The notes: generated by a model from the sequence alone, not told the origin. A DNA stretch of 64,000 bases from Leptolinea sp. UBA5203 (GCA_002412765.1 DHVR01000061.1:1-64000), one strand, 5' to 3'; shown: positions 8,158 through 17,100, counted from the stretch's first letter. Translations and numbers: made by a program.

Positions 8158-9498
8158 ATGCAAAAGAAACTGTTCGTTTTATTGTCCGCTGTGATTTTAT
8201 TCAGCCTCGTGCTTGGCGCTTGTACCACCCCCGCGCCTGCTGCAGAGGCTCCTGCTGCTGAAGCCCCCGCAGCCGAAGTACCTGCTACCGAGGTTCCCGC
8301 TGCTGAAGCACCCGCCGGAAAGGTTGTCACCATCACCATCGACAGCTGGCGTAACGATGATATTTCCATCTGGCAGGATACAATCATCCCGGCCTTCGAA
8401 GCGACCCACCCCAATATTAAAGTGGTGTTTGCACCCAGTGCACCCGCTGAATATAACGGCGTTCTGAATACCAAACTCGAAGGTGGCACGGCTGGTGATT
8501 TAATCACTTGTCGTCCTTTCGATGCTTCCTTGAGCCTGTATGACAAGGGCTACCTGGCTTCCTTGAATGATTTAGCCGGCATGGAAAACTTTGGTGATGT
8601 GGCGAAATCTGCTTGGATCACTGACGACGGCTCGAATGTTTTCTGCGTACCGATGGCCTCCGTAATTCATGGTTTCTTCTATAATAAAGATATGTTCGAT
8701 AAATACAGTATCCAGGAACCCACCACCCGCGAAGAGTTCTTTGCTGCTTTGGAAACCCTGAAGAGCAACGGCGAAACCGGTATTGTCATGGGTACCGCGG
8801 ATCAGTGGGAAGCTGCTACCATGGGCTTCCAGAATATTGGACCTACCTACTGGAAAGGCGAAGAAGGCCGCAAAGCCCTCATCGACGGCACCGGCAAATA
8901 CACTGACGCCGCCTATGTGCAGACCTGGACTGACCTGAAAGATTGGGCAGCCTACATGCCCGAAGGTTACCAAGCCGTCAAATACCCGGATGCACAGAGT
9001 CTCTTCACCCTGGGCATGGGCGCTATCTACCCCACCGGATCATGGGAAATCAGCCAGTTCGAAAAAGATTCTGATTTCAATCTGGGAATCTTCCCCTCCT
9101 ATGTAGAAAAAGCTGGTGATACCTGCTACATCAGTGATCACACTGACATCGCCATGGGTATGAATGCTGCTACCAAATACCCCGAAGAAACAAAAGCTTT
9201 CTTGGAATGGATGACCTCTCAAGAATTTGCTGAACTTTACAGCAATGCACTGCCCGGTTTCTTCACCCTTTCCAATTATGCCATCACCCTGGATGACCCC
9301 CTGGCCAACGAGTTCCTCGGCTGGCGTCAGACATGTGAATCCACTATTCGCAATTCCTACCAAATTCTTTCTCGTGGTGAACCTAACCTGGAGAATGAAC
9401 TGTGGCGTGTAAGCGCAGCAGTGATGAACGGAACCTTATCCCCCGAACAGGCCGCCCAAGAAGTTCAGGACGGCATGGACAAATGGTACAATCCGTAA
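8158..9498 (+). CDS. ABC transporter sugar-binding lipoprotein
   Basis: The 446-residue extracellular solute-binding protein begins with a lipoprotein signal (hydrophobic run then VLGAC, lipidated Cys22). A Pro/Ala/Glu repeat linker (about 23-52) formed by a tandem PAAEA-type unit follows, then a carbohydrate-binding family 1 fold: TITIDSWRND, GMNAATKYPEETKAFLEW, and a C-terminal EQAAQEVQDGMDKW helix. ATG 8158 is chosen because AAGGAG lies just before it and the signal peptide starts there. It captures the substrate outside the membrane for the two following permeases. The gene is followed by a perfect hairpin that may raise its expression relative to the permeases. Confidence 0.93.
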   Translation: MQKKLFVLLSAVILFSLVLGACTTPAPAAEAPAAEAPAAEVPATEVPAAEAPAGKVVTITIDSWRNDDISIWQDTIIPAFEATHPNIKVVFAPSAPAEYNGVLNTKLEGGTAGDLITCRPFDASLSLYDKGYLASLNDLAGMENFGDVAKSAWITDDGSNVFCVPMASVIHGFFYNKDMFDKYSIQEPTTREEFFAALETLKSNGETGIVMGTADQWEAATMGFQNIGPTYWKGEEGRKALIDGTGKYTDAAYVQTWTDLKDWAAYMPEGYQAVKYPDAQSLFTLGMGAIYPTGSWEISQFEKDSDFNLGIFPSYVEKAGDTCYISDHTDIAMGMNAATKYPEETKAFLEWMTSQEFAELYSNALPGFFTLSNYAITLDDPLANEFLGWRQTCESTIRNSYQILSRGEPNLENELWRVSAAVMNGTLSPEQAAQEVQDGMDKWYNP

Positions 9499-9516
9499 AT
9501 CAGTCACATTAATATT

Positions 9517-9552
9517 TATGGTGGATTGCAGGGTATCCTGCAATCCACCATA
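9517..9552 (+). other. Intra-operon hairpin after the binding-protein gene
   Basis: A perfect 16-bp stem, TATGGTGGATTGCAGG at 9517-9532 paired with 9537-9552, closes on a four-base loop. No T-run follows, so it is not a simple terminator. Such hairpins after solute-binding-protein genes often protect the upstream mRNA from 3' decay and lower permease expression, as in the maltose operon. Confidence 0.85.
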
Positions 9553-9578
9553 CTCCATTTTTATATTTTGGAGGAAGT

Positions 9579-10499
9579 ATGCTCGAACGCAAAAAATTTC
9601 CCAGCTATATCATTGTTTTTCTGACTCCCGCCATTATCATCTACACTCTCTTCATGATTTATCCACTGATCAACTCATTACGGATGAGTTTTTTTACCAT
9701 TACGGCCGATAACCGGGAAGTTTTTGCCGGGTTGGATAATTACATCAAATTGTTCACCAATTCGAATTTTGCCCCGCGTTTTTTTGGTGCGCTGAAAAAC
9801 AATTTCGTTTTTTTTGCCATCCATATGGTGATCCAGAATAGTATAGCCCTTACGCTGGCAGCTTTGATTTCAAACGAGAGGCGGCGTGGCGCAAAATTCT
9901 ACCGTACCATTTTCTTCATGCCGACCGTGCTCTCAGTTGTGATTATTGGATTTATCTGGAACTTGATTTTGAATCCTCTTTGGGGGGTAAGCAAGAGTAT
10001 ATTGGAATTTGTAAACCTTGGATCTCTTTTCCAACCCTGGTTGGGACTCGCATCCACAGCTTTACCAACCGTTGCGATGATTTCAGTGTGGCAATTTATC
10101 GGTATTCCGATGATTCTCTTCTACGCGGCTCTGATCGCCATTCCGGAAGAATTGATGGAAGCTGCCAAAGTGGATGGTGCGACAAGTTGGGGTGTTTTTT
10201 GGAGAATCAAATTTCCTCTCATTTTGCCGACTGTGGGCATCGTCTCCATATTAACTTTTGTGGGGAATTTCAATGCCTTTGATTTGATTTACACCATGAA
10301 AGGAGCCAATGCTGGCCCTGATTTTGCTACCGATATTATGGGCACTTTCTTCTACCGCACATTTTTTGGGCAGCAGCTTCAACTGGGTGATCCATCCATG
10401 GGGTCTACCGTAGCCGCGATGATGTTCCTGATTATCCTGACTGGTGTTTTGCTGTATACCTTCCTCTGGCAGCGCCGTGTTCAGAACGTACAGATGTGA
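9579..10499 (+). CDS. ABC sugar transporter permease, MalF/UgpA type
   Basis: The 306-residue integral membrane protein has six predicted transmembrane segments and the cytoplasmic EAA loop (EAAKVDGATSWGVFWRIKFP) that contacts the ATPase. An N-terminal hydrophobic segment (IIVFLTPAIIIYTLFMIYP) is typical of the MalF-like half of carbohydrate uptake family 1 importers. It follows the binding protein and hairpin, with GGAGG before the ATG, and pairs with the next permease. No ATPase gene is present in the operon, so a shared MsmK/UgpC-like ATPase encoded elsewhere must energise it. Confidence 0.93.
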   Translation: MLERKKFPSYIIVFLTPAIIIYTLFMIYPLINSLRMSFFTITADNREVFAGLDNYIKLFTNSNFAPRFFGALKNNFVFFAIHMVIQNSIALTLAALISNERRRGAKFYRTIFFMPTVLSVVIIGFIWNLILNPLWGVSKSILEFVNLGSLFQPWLGLASTALPTVAMISVWQFIGIPMILFYAALIAIPEELMEAAKVDGATSWGVFWRIKFPLILPTVGIVSILTFVGNFNAFDLIYTMKGANAGPDFATDIMGTFFYRTFFGQQLQLGDPSMGSTVAAMMFLIILTGVLLYTFLWQRRVQNVQM

Positions 10500-10506
10500 G
10501 GATGAG

Positions 10507-11379
10507 ATGAACCCAATGCCTATACAGGATCATACCGATACCGCTGGATACAAAATCCGAAGCTTTTTTGAAGGGTTTATACCTCAACTCATCTTAATAA
10601 TCTATTCAGTCATTGCGTTGTTTCCGATTTTTATGATTGTGATCAATTCATTCAAAGCAAAAAAGGCCATTTTCGGTTCGCCATTTTCCCTGCCGACCGT
10701 GGATACCTTTGATTTGATCGGCTATAAAACCGTATTGGAACGCTCAAATTTTGATGTTTATTTCTCTAATAGCCTGATTGTTACTTTGACGTCCCTTGTT
10801 CTGACATTGATCATTGGTGCCATGGCAGCCTTTGCGCTTTCCGAATATAAATTTAAGGGTAACACCTTATTGGCACTGTATCTCTCCCTGGGGATCATGA
10901 TTCCCATTCGCCTGGGTACCGTAGGTATCCTGCAATTGATGGTTAATTTTAATCTGGTTAACACCTTGCTTGGGCTTATTCTGGTCTATATTGCGCAATC
11001 CTTGCCGATGACGATTTTTATTCTCAGTTCATTTATGCGTCAGGTGCCCAAGGATCTCAAAGATGCGGCTCGTATTGATGGGGCAAGCGAGTACCGTATT
11101 TTAGGGCTGGTCATTCCATTGGTACGTCCAGCTATTGGCGCCATTGGCATTTTTACCATGATTCCCATCTGGAATGACCTTTGGTTCCCGCTGATCCTGG
11201 CGCCCAGCCAAAAAACAGCCACGGTTACTTTGGGCGTCCAGCAATTCCTTGGACAATTCGTCAGTGATTGGAATGCAGTTCTTGCATCCTTAACCCTGGC
11301 GATGGTGCCGATCTTGATCATCTACTTGATTTTCTCAAGACAGATGATTCGCAGTATCACTTCTGGTGCGCTTAAATAG
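10507..11379 (+). CDS. ABC sugar transporter permease, MalG/UgpE type
   Basis: The 290-residue membrane protein is the second permease half, with six transmembrane segments and the EAA loop DAARIDGASEYRILGLVIP. ATG 10507 follows the previous stop by seven bases with GAGGATGAG as ribosome site; the upstream extension to 10444 overlaps the first permease and lacks family resemblance. Together with the preceding permease and the lipoprotein it forms a carbohydrate uptake family 1 importer. The C-terminus (SRQMIRSITSGALK) has the ending common to MalG-type proteins. Confidence 0.93.
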   Translation: MNPMPIQDHTDTAGYKIRSFFEGFIPQLILIIYSVIALFPIFMIVINSFKAKKAIFGSPFSLPTVDTFDLIGYKTVLERSNFDVYFSNSLIVTLTSLVLTLIIGAMAAFALSEYKFKGNTLLALYLSLGIMIPIRLGTVGILQLMVNFNLVNTLLGLILVYIAQSLPMTIFILSSFMRQVPKDLKDAARIDGASEYRILGLVIPLVRPAIGAIGIFTMIPIWNDLWFPLILAPSQKTATVTLGVQQFLGQFVSDWNAVLASLTLAMVPILIIYLIFSRQMIRSITSGALK

Positions 11380-11416
11380 TTCTAATCAGAAAACTCCCAT
11401 TACAACGGAGGTTGGT

Positions 11417-12424
11417 ATGAAAGTTGGAATCGTTGGAGCGGGTTTTATGGCTGGTACCCATGCTGCCGGATGGGCAGCAACGGACGCAACGGTAGTCGGC
11501 ATTGCAGCCGAAACCGAAGTGGAGGCCATGCCGCTTGCTAAAAAATATAACCTAAAGATATACCCAGATTTAGCCTCTATGCTGCCCGATGTGGACGTGG
11601 TGGATATTTGCACCCCCACCCATTTGCATTACGAAATGACCTTACAAGCAGCCGCGGCAAAGAAAAATATCATCTGTGAAAAACCCCTGGGGCGCAATGT
11701 GGCCCAGGCACTGGAAATGGTGGATGCTTGCCGGAAGGCAGGTGTGATCTTGCTCGTCGCGCATGTGGTACGATTTTTCAATGAATACGCACTGGCAAAA
11801 GCCAGTGTGATGAAAGGCGAAATTGGCAAGCCGGGCGTTCTGCGCTTGAACCGGGGGAGTTTTCGTCCCAAGAAACCCGCCGGAAATTGGTTTTTGGATG
11901 ATTCAAAATCGGGTGGAATTTTGTTGGATTTAATGATCCATGATTTCGATTACGCTCGTTGGATCGCGGGGGATGTGGAAAGTGTTTTCGCAAAGAAAAT
12001 CACCAGCGGACATCCTGATGCCCCGGTGGATTACGGTTTGGTTATCCTCACGCACCGCAGCGGCGCCATCTCCCACATTACCGGATCCTGGGCCTACCCG
12101 CCGCCCACTTTTCGTACTCATTTGGAAATTGCTGGGGATGGTGGATTAATTGAGTACGATTCTGCGGATACTGCACCCATATTCAATCTGATTGCCAAAA
12201 CCGACAGCAGTTCTCCGGATGTCGGATTACCTTCCAGTCCGGTGGCTGAAAGTCCATATACCACTCAAATCAAGGAATTTTATGCGGTCCTTTGTGGTGA
12301 GAAACATCCCAGGGTTACCGCTGCAGACGGGGTAGCAGCCGTTCAAATTGCCGAAGCAGCCATCCAATCCGCTGCTACGGGTAAGGCGGTTAAGCTAGCG
12401 TCCCTCGCGGAGGTGTCCAGATGA
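11417..12424 (+). CDS. Gfo/Idh/MocA-family oxidoreductase
   Basis: The 335-residue protein starts with a Rossmann NAD(P) fold (MKVGIVGAGFMAGTHAAGWA) and has the CEKPLGRN motif whose Lys is catalytic in this family. Its C-terminal alpha/beta domain (GGILLDLMIHDFDYARW) contributes the active-site Asp and His. Members oxidise or reduce sugars, inositols and related polyols using a nicotinamide cofactor. ATG 11417 follows ACGGAGGT at good spacing; upstream codons overlap the permease. The stop overlaps the start of a second, diverged family member. Together they may carry out paired oxidation and reduction steps, as seen in 3-keto-sugar routes; the substrate is unknown. Confidence 0.9.
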   Translation: MKVGIVGAGFMAGTHAAGWAATDATVVGIAAETEVEAMPLAKKYNLKIYPDLASMLPDVDVVDICTPTHLHYEMTLQAAAAKKNIICEKPLGRNVAQALEMVDACRKAGVILLVAHVVRFFNEYALAKASVMKGEIGKPGVLRLNRGSFRPKKPAGNWFLDDSKSGGILLDLMIHDFDYARWIAGDVESVFAKKITSGHPDAPVDYGLVILTHRSGAISHITGSWAYPPPTFRTHLEIAGDGGLIEYDSADTAPIFNLIAKTDSSSPDVGLPSSPVAESPYTTQIKEFYAVLCGEKHPRVTAADGVAAVQIAEAAIQSAATGKAVKLASLAEVSR

Positions 12425-13410
12425 AAATTGGGATCATGAGTTTTGCTCATCATCATGCAGAAGCCTATATTTCCAACCTGCGCGCCATTCCCGGGGTGCA
12501 AGTGTGCGGTATTGCTGATGAAGACCCAATTCGCGGTCAACAGTTTGCCAAAGCACATGGGGTATCGTACTTTGCCAGTTATGAAGCCTTGATAGCGAGT
12601 AAGCCGAATGGGGTGATTATTTGTTCTGAAAACTCCAAACACCTTCCGTTAGTGGAGATGGCTGCGGCAGCCAAAATCAACGTGTTGTGTGAAAAACCCA
12701 TTGCCACAACGGTAGCGGATGCCAATGCCATAGTGGATGCCTGTGCCCGTGCAGGTGTGTTACTCATGACAGCTTTTCCAATGCGTTTCAGTACACCTTT
12801 GCTGGAAGTAAAAGCCCGTCTGGATGCCGGGGAATTGGGGCAGGTCTTCTGCTTCAATGGCACCAATCAGGGTGAATTGCCCACCAAACATCGCGCCTGG
12901 TTTGCGGACCCGATTCTGGCGGGCGGGGGAGCCTTGATCGATCACACAGTGCATCTGGTGGATATTATGCGCTGGTATTTGGGCAGTGAAGCCGTGGAAG
13001 TTTATGCTCAGACGAACAAAATATTCCATGCCAACGAAGTGGAAGTAGAAACTGGCGGGTTGGAAATGATCACCTTCCAGAATGGTGTTTTCGCCAGTAT
13101 TGATACCTCCTGGTGCCGGCCGCCTTATTGGCCGACCTGGGGTGGCTTGACCTTTGAGATGGTGACGGAACGCGGCGCTGTTCTGGTGGATGGATTTAAG
13201 CAAAACATTACTATTTATAGTCATGCCAATCAGCGGCCCATCTGGCAGTATTGGGGCTCGGATATGAACCAGGCGATGATCAATGAATTTGTCTGTGCAA
13301 TAAGGGAAAATCGTGAGCCAAGTGTCACCGGTGTGGATGGCTTGAGAGCGGTGGAAGTGGTCTCTGCTGCATATGAGTCCGCTCGAGTAGGTCAACCGGT
13401 TAAGATTTGA
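12421..13410 (+). CDS. Gfo/Idh/MocA-family oxidoreductase, second copy
   Basis: The 329-residue protein overlaps the previous gene by four bases (ATGA) and has the same family layout: a nucleotide-binding start (MKIGIMSFAHHHAEAYISNL), CEKPIATT with the catalytic Lys, and GGALIDHTVHLVDIMRWYLG with the active-site Asp and His. The start replaces the usual GxGxxG with a His-rich SFAHHHAE stretch, a variant of the dinucleotide loop. It is only distantly similar to its neighbour, so this is not a recent duplication. Last gene of the sugar operon, followed by a terminator at about 13494. Confidence 0.88.
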   Translation: MKIGIMSFAHHHAEAYISNLRAIPGVQVCGIADEDPIRGQQFAKAHGVSYFASYEALIASKPNGVIICSENSKHLPLVEMAAAAKINVLCEKPIATTVADANAIVDACARAGVLLMTAFPMRFSTPLLEVKARLDAGELGQVFCFNGTNQGELPTKHRAWFADPILAGGGALIDHTVHLVDIMRWYLGSEAVEVYAQTNKIFHANEVEVETGGLEMITFQNGVFASIDTSWCRPPYWPTWGGLTFEMVTERGAVLVDGFKQNITIYSHANQRPIWQYWGSDMNQAMINEFVCAIRENREPSVTGVDGLRAVEVVSAAYESARVGQPVKI

Positions 13411-13493
13411 TTTATAAGTCTAGTTAGCCAGAGTGTATTGTTATATAGAAACATCCGCTATAGAGAATTCACAATCATCGTACTTTTTCCAAG

Positions 13494-13535
13494 CCGCCTC
13501 CATTGGTTTTTTATCCAAAGAGGCGGTCTTTTTAT
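13494..13535 (+). terminator. Rho-independent terminator of the sugar operon
   Basis: CCGCCTC (13494-13500) pairs with GAGGCGG (13520-13526), followed by TCTTTTT. It lies 84 bases after the second oxidoreductase and closes the operon. Confidence 0.8.
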
Positions 13536-13597
13536 TAATTTTCTCCAAGTAGAATTTGGCTAAAAATTATTCTCGTTAATCGAAATCGGATCGGTTT

Positions 13598-13730
13598 TTA
13601 GCGTGTGGAAAAGGCAATTGCTCCTTCAAGAATTGCGCATTTAACGGTATGCTTAAGATTGCATATTGTCGACCGTTTCAATTTTCAAACGTTGTCTGGC
13701 TTTTTCCATCGTAATCTCGTTCCACGCTAA
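13598..13730 (+). ncRNA. Candidate structured leader upstream of the M14 peptidase
   Basis: An uninterrupted 18-base strand at 13598-13615 (TTAGCGTG then TGGAAAAGGC) can pair with two collinear segments: CACGCTAA at 13723-13730 and GCTTTTTCCA at 13699-13708 (one G-U pair), leaving a 14-base bulge. The enclosed region holds further nested pairing, AACGGT/ACCGTT (13643-13648 with 13672-13677) and ATGC/GCAT (13649-13652 with 13661-13664). An alternative hairpin is GCAATT/AATTGC (13614-13619 with 13631-13636). The element ends 48 bases before the peptidase start. It resembles a closed multistem RNA domain such as a riboswitch or leader; the ligand or class is not recognised. Confidence 0.45.
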
Positions 13731-13778
13731 TCCCTAAAATGGTCCATTGACCAATAACAAGACACCCTTTGGAGGCAC

Positions 13779-15458
13779 ATGAACATGGTTTATAAACCCG
13801 AGATCAATCAATTTTTCGATTATGAAAGGCTGGGAAGCACTTTAAAACGCTGGGCTAAGGAAAATCCGGATCGCTGTCGGCTGCATGAGATTGGCCTGAG
13901 CCATCGCGGACGGACAGTATACGCGTTGGAAATCTCGAACTTTAAGACGGGCAATGTCGATTCCCGCCCTGGTTTTTATGTGGAATCCTGTATCCATGCC
14001 GAAGAAGTCATGGGAACCAACGTAACCATGTTCCTGGCCTATTCATTATTATCCAAATATCAACAGGACGCCTTGATTACGAAGTTATTGGATACCCAAG
14101 TCTTTTATATTTTGCCCTGCCTGAATCCGGATGGCTCTGAATTTGTCCAAAAACAGGGCGCACCCTGGTGCGGCAACGGCAGATATCTTCCGGGTGAAGA
14201 ACAACCTGAGAGTGGATTTTACTGGAAAGACTTGAACGGCGATGGGGTCGTTGCCGAGATGCGCATCGCAGACCCGGATGGGGAATGGAAAATCAGCGAC
14301 CTTGATTCACGGTTTATGGTCCAAAGAGAACCCTGGGAGCTGGAGGGTCAGTTCTATCGTTTATTGCCGGAAGGTTTGTTCCGGGATTTTAATGGCGAAT
14401 ATCATTTCCCATTGCCCCATGATGGAAATATGAATCGTCAGTTCCCGGCCAAGTACTTCCCGGAAGGTCGGCAGTATGGGGCTGGAACACTGCCGATGGA
14501 AGAGCCTGAAGTAAAAGGGGTGATCGATTTCATCCTGGCTCATCCCAATATTGGCGGCGTCATGTCTTATCATACCAATGCTGCCGCCCTGCTACGTCCT
14601 TTTGGCGATAAATCTGATGAGAATTTTGTGGGTCAGGATCTGGCCATGTATCTTAACCTGGGAAAAATGGGTACACAGATCACAGGGTATCCGCTCATCT
14701 CCGTTTTCCATGAATTTAAACCGGAGAATGATATCATCCGGGGTGGCTGTTTAACGGATTGGACGTATGATTTTCTTGGATTGCCCAGTTTTGTAACTGA
14801 ATTATGGAATCTAAATCAATCCGCGGGCGTGGCGAAAGAAGGTTTTTATCCATCCAACAGACGCACACCGGAAGAGGAAGGGAAAGTCCTTGCATTTTTG
14901 AATGAGCGTATGAAAAATGCATTTATAGAGTGGCAGCCTTACAACCATCCGCAGCTTGGTGCGGTTGAATTGGGCGGATGGAACCGAATTTGGGTTGAGC
15001 GCAATGCTCCCGAATGTATGTTGGAAGAGATCGCGGAAAAACACAGTGAATACAGCATGAAGTTGGCTGCCACGCTGCCTAAAGTGGCCATCAAGAGCCT
15101 GAAAAGTGAGCGGCTGGATGACAACCTGGTACGAATTACCGCAAAAATTGGAAACACTGGCTACTTGCCTACCTATTTGACCGATCAGGCTCGCTATATG
15201 AAGGCAGATAAAAAAGTTTTGGTGCAACTGTCATCCGCCAAGGAATTTGAAGTCATCACGGGAAAACCTGATGTGGCTCTTGAGCATCTGGAAGGCCGTT
15301 CCCAAAGGACATCCACCTGGTCGCAATGGATCAAAGACTGGCTGCCTTCTGAAAGGGTTGTTCAATGGGTTGTGCGCTGCCCGGCTCCGTGCACATTCAC
15401 TGTCCTGGCAAGCCACGATAAATGCGGGTTGGATAAGCAGGAGTTGGTTGTTTCCTAA
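13779..15458 (+). CDS. M14-family zinc carboxypeptidase
   Basis: The 559-residue protein has the carboxypeptidase A zinc site: His73 and Glu76 in CIHAEEVMG, His265 in SYHTNAA, and the catalytic Glu341 in FVTELWN. Substrate-binding LPCLNPDGSEF lies between. The catalytic part covers about residues 15-375. The remaining roughly 180 residues form a beta-rich C-terminal domain without recognised family. No signal peptide is seen, so the enzyme appears cytoplasmic, unlike most secreted M14 enzymes; it may trim imported peptides or cell-wall fragments. GGAGG precedes ATG 13779. The unusually folded leader suggests regulation at the RNA level. The gene ends in its own bidirectional terminator. Confidence 0.88.
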   Translation: MNMVYKPEINQFFDYERLGSTLKRWAKENPDRCRLHEIGLSHRGRTVYALEISNFKTGNVDSRPGFYVESCIHAEEVMGTNVTMFLAYSLLSKYQQDALITKLLDTQVFYILPCLNPDGSEFVQKQGAPWCGNGRYLPGEEQPESGFYWKDLNGDGVVAEMRIADPDGEWKISDLDSRFMVQREPWELEGQFYRLLPEGLFRDFNGEYHFPLPHDGNMNRQFPAKYFPEGRQYGAGTLPMEEPEVKGVIDFILAHPNIGGVMSYHTNAAALLRPFGDKSDENFVGQDLAMYLNLGKMGTQITGYPLISVFHEFKPENDIIRGGCLTDWTYDFLGLPSFVTELWNLNQSAGVAKEGFYPSNRRTPEEEGKVLAFLNERMKNAFIEWQPYNHPQLGAVELGGWNRIWVERNAPECMLEEIAEKHSEYSMKLAATLPKVAIKSLKSERLDDNLVRITAKIGNTGYLPTYLTDQARYMKADKKVLVQLSSAKEFEVITGKPDVALEHLEGRSQRTSTWSQWIKDWLPSERVVQWVVRCPAPCTFTVLASHDKCGLDKQELVVS

Positions 15459-15491
15459 AAAGACTTACTGTTCCATGCTCTGAATAAATAT

Positions 15492-15527
15492 AAGGTTGTC
15501 TCAGAGAATTTTGAGGCAACCTTTTCA
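15492..15527. terminator. Terminator between the convergent peptidase and MFS genes
   Basis: AAGGTTGTCTCA (15492-15503) and TGAGGCAACCTT (15512-15523) form a 12-bp stem with one G-U or A-C position and an 8-base loop. T-rich ends on both sides allow use from either strand. Confidence 0.8.
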
Positions 15528-15575
15528 TTAATCGATTGAGTAGATTTCCGGAATGATATTTCGACTCTTTACGAG

Positions 15576-16832
15576 TTAATTGGATTCTGGAATTTTGCCT
15601 TGAGTGACTTGTGTTTTACGCAATGTCATCGCACCCAAGCTGGCGGCGATTAAAGCGGCAAGACCGCCCAATGCCAGACCCCAACGCGGACCGGCAATTT
15701 CAGCAAACCATCCTACAATGGGTCCGCCAATCGTGGAAGACCCCAGAAATGCTACCGACCATAAGGCCATGACGCGGCCACGCATTTTTGGATCGCTTTG
15801 TAATTGTAAAATACTGTTGCCTAAAGAAGAAAAGTTGATCGAGCATATACCGACTAACACCATGGCAGCTCCAGTTAACCACAAACTGGGCATCAAGGCG
15901 GCTGCTAAAATTGCCAGACCGAAGAGCAAGGTAGCGCTGACCAGTTTATCCGGCGCAATTCCTTTTCGACTGGCAAAAAAGATTCCGCCAATTGCAGCAC
16001 CAAACCCCATACTGGCAGTTAAAAATGCGTAGCTGCTGGCATCGCCGTTAAAAGTAAATTGGGCAATGAGCGGCAAGCTCACCTGGAATTCATAGGTCAG
16101 GGTGCCGATGATTGCCATGATGATCAAAGTAATTCTAAGGACGGGTGTCGAAAACACGTACTTGAAACCCTCCAAAATTTGCCCTTTTGCTGGGGGGACA
16201 GGAGGTGTTGTGATCAGTTCGCTGGTGCGCATCATCGCCAGCATGCTGACCACGGCAATATAAGAGAAGCCATTAATTAAGAAGCATGGGGCTAGCCCAA
16301 CGGCTGCAATTAAGGCGCCTGCAATGGCGGGTCCGATGATGCGGGCCAGGTTAACCAAGGTGGAATATAAGGTAACCGCATTTCGCAAATGATCCGGGCC
16401 GACCAATTCCATATAGAAAGTTTGGCGGGTAGGATTATCGAAGACATTGACCAGACCTAAAGCGAAAGCTAACAGATAAACCATCCAGAGTTGGACCAGT
16501 TGGGTAGCCACCAACACCCCCAAGATAATGGCGAGGACACCCGCGATGGATTGTGTAAAGAAAAGGATTTTGCGTTTTGATACACGGTCGGCTATGAGTC
16601 CACCAAAAGGACTTAGAAAGAGGATAGGGAGATATTGCAGTGCGGTGGCAATGCCTAATGCGGCGCCGGAATTGGTGAGTTTAAGCACCAACCAGGCTTG
16701 CGCGACCATTTGCATGAAGGTGCCAGACGTGGAAACGATTTGACCCAGGTAATATAACCGATAATTACGAATGTACAGGGACGAAAATGTTTCCCGGCTG
16801 ATGCGGTTCAATGTATTCGTTAAATGTTCCAT
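15576..16832 (-). CDS. MFS transporter, EntS/MFS_3-like exporter
   Basis: The 418-residue protein has about twelve hydrophobic segments and opens with the MFS_3 block LYIRNYRLYYLGQIVS, followed by the loop 2-3 motif GGLIADRVSKRK. These features place it with proton-driven exporters related to enterobactin exporter EntS and drug efflux pumps; the substrate is unknown. It is convergent with the M14 peptidase and shares its terminator, and diverges from the GntR gene. A TATAAT lies on the minus strand at 16863-16868, about 31 bases before the start. No clear ribosome site is seen. Confidence 0.9.
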   Translation of the reverse strand: MEHLTNTLNRISRETFSSLYIRNYRLYYLGQIVSTSGTFMQMVAQAWLVLKLTNSGAALGIATALQYLPILFLSPFGGLIADRVSKRKILFFTQSIAGVLAIILGVLVATQLVQLWMVYLLAFALGLVNVFDNPTRQTFYMELVGPDHLRNAVTLYSTLVNLARIIGPAIAGALIAAVGLAPCFLINGFSYIAVVSMLAMMRTSELITTPPVPPAKGQILEGFKYVFSTPVLRITLIIMAIIGTLTYEFQVSLPLIAQFTFNGDASSYAFLTASMGFGAAIGGIFFASRKGIAPDKLVSATLLFGLAILAAALMPSLWLTGAAMVLVGICSINFSSLGNSILQLQSDPKMRGRVMALWSVAFLGSSTIGGPIVGWFAEIAGPRWGLALGGLAALIAASLGAMTLRKTQVTQGKIPESN

Positions 16833-16943
16833 GAAGGCATGTTTATCCCAGAAGATCGCTTAATTATACCCTCATCTAAATTGTTGGGGCGGGGCCGAAT
16901 GCTGGACTCAGAGAAGCTATCAAGATTAAGTAAATGTCGGTGA

Positions 16944-16953
16944 TTTTGCAAAA
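16944..16953. promoter_or_regulatory. TTGCAA-centred palindrome before the GntR gene
   Basis: TTTTGCAAAA is a perfect 10-base palindrome sharing its TTGCAA centre with the larger palindrome at 21320-21337 in the promoter of the neighbouring peptidase/flavoprotein operon. It might be an autoregulatory site. Short AT-rich palindromes arise easily by chance. Confidence 0.2.
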
Positions 16954-17066
16954 AATAAATTGCACCAGAAACTATCATTTACGAAATATGATAAAATTTT
17001 ATTGAATGGATTTTTGCTTTAATCGAATCTAATAAAAATTGTGCTATCGAGGAGGCGAAATCCATA

Positions 17067-17099
17067 ATGTTATTTTGCACTAAAAGAGGGAAAATGTGA
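17067..17099 (+). CDS. Possible 10-codon leader peptide before the GntR gene
   Basis: An AGGAGG (17050-17055), stronger than the ribosome site of the regulator itself, lies 11 bases before ATG 17067. The frame encodes MLFCTKRGKM and stops one base before the GntR start codon at 17101. A ribosome finishing here would be placed to reinitiate at the regulator. No attenuator structure is evident, and so short a frame can occur by chance. Confidence 0.3.
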   Translation: MLFCTKRGKM

Positions 17100-17100
17100 C

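Noticed and set aside
7992..8546. Minus-strand frame encoding a Gly/Ala/Ser repeat protein
   Set aside because: It is the complement of the Pro/Ala/Glu linker of the binding lipoprotein; no ribosome site or family features.
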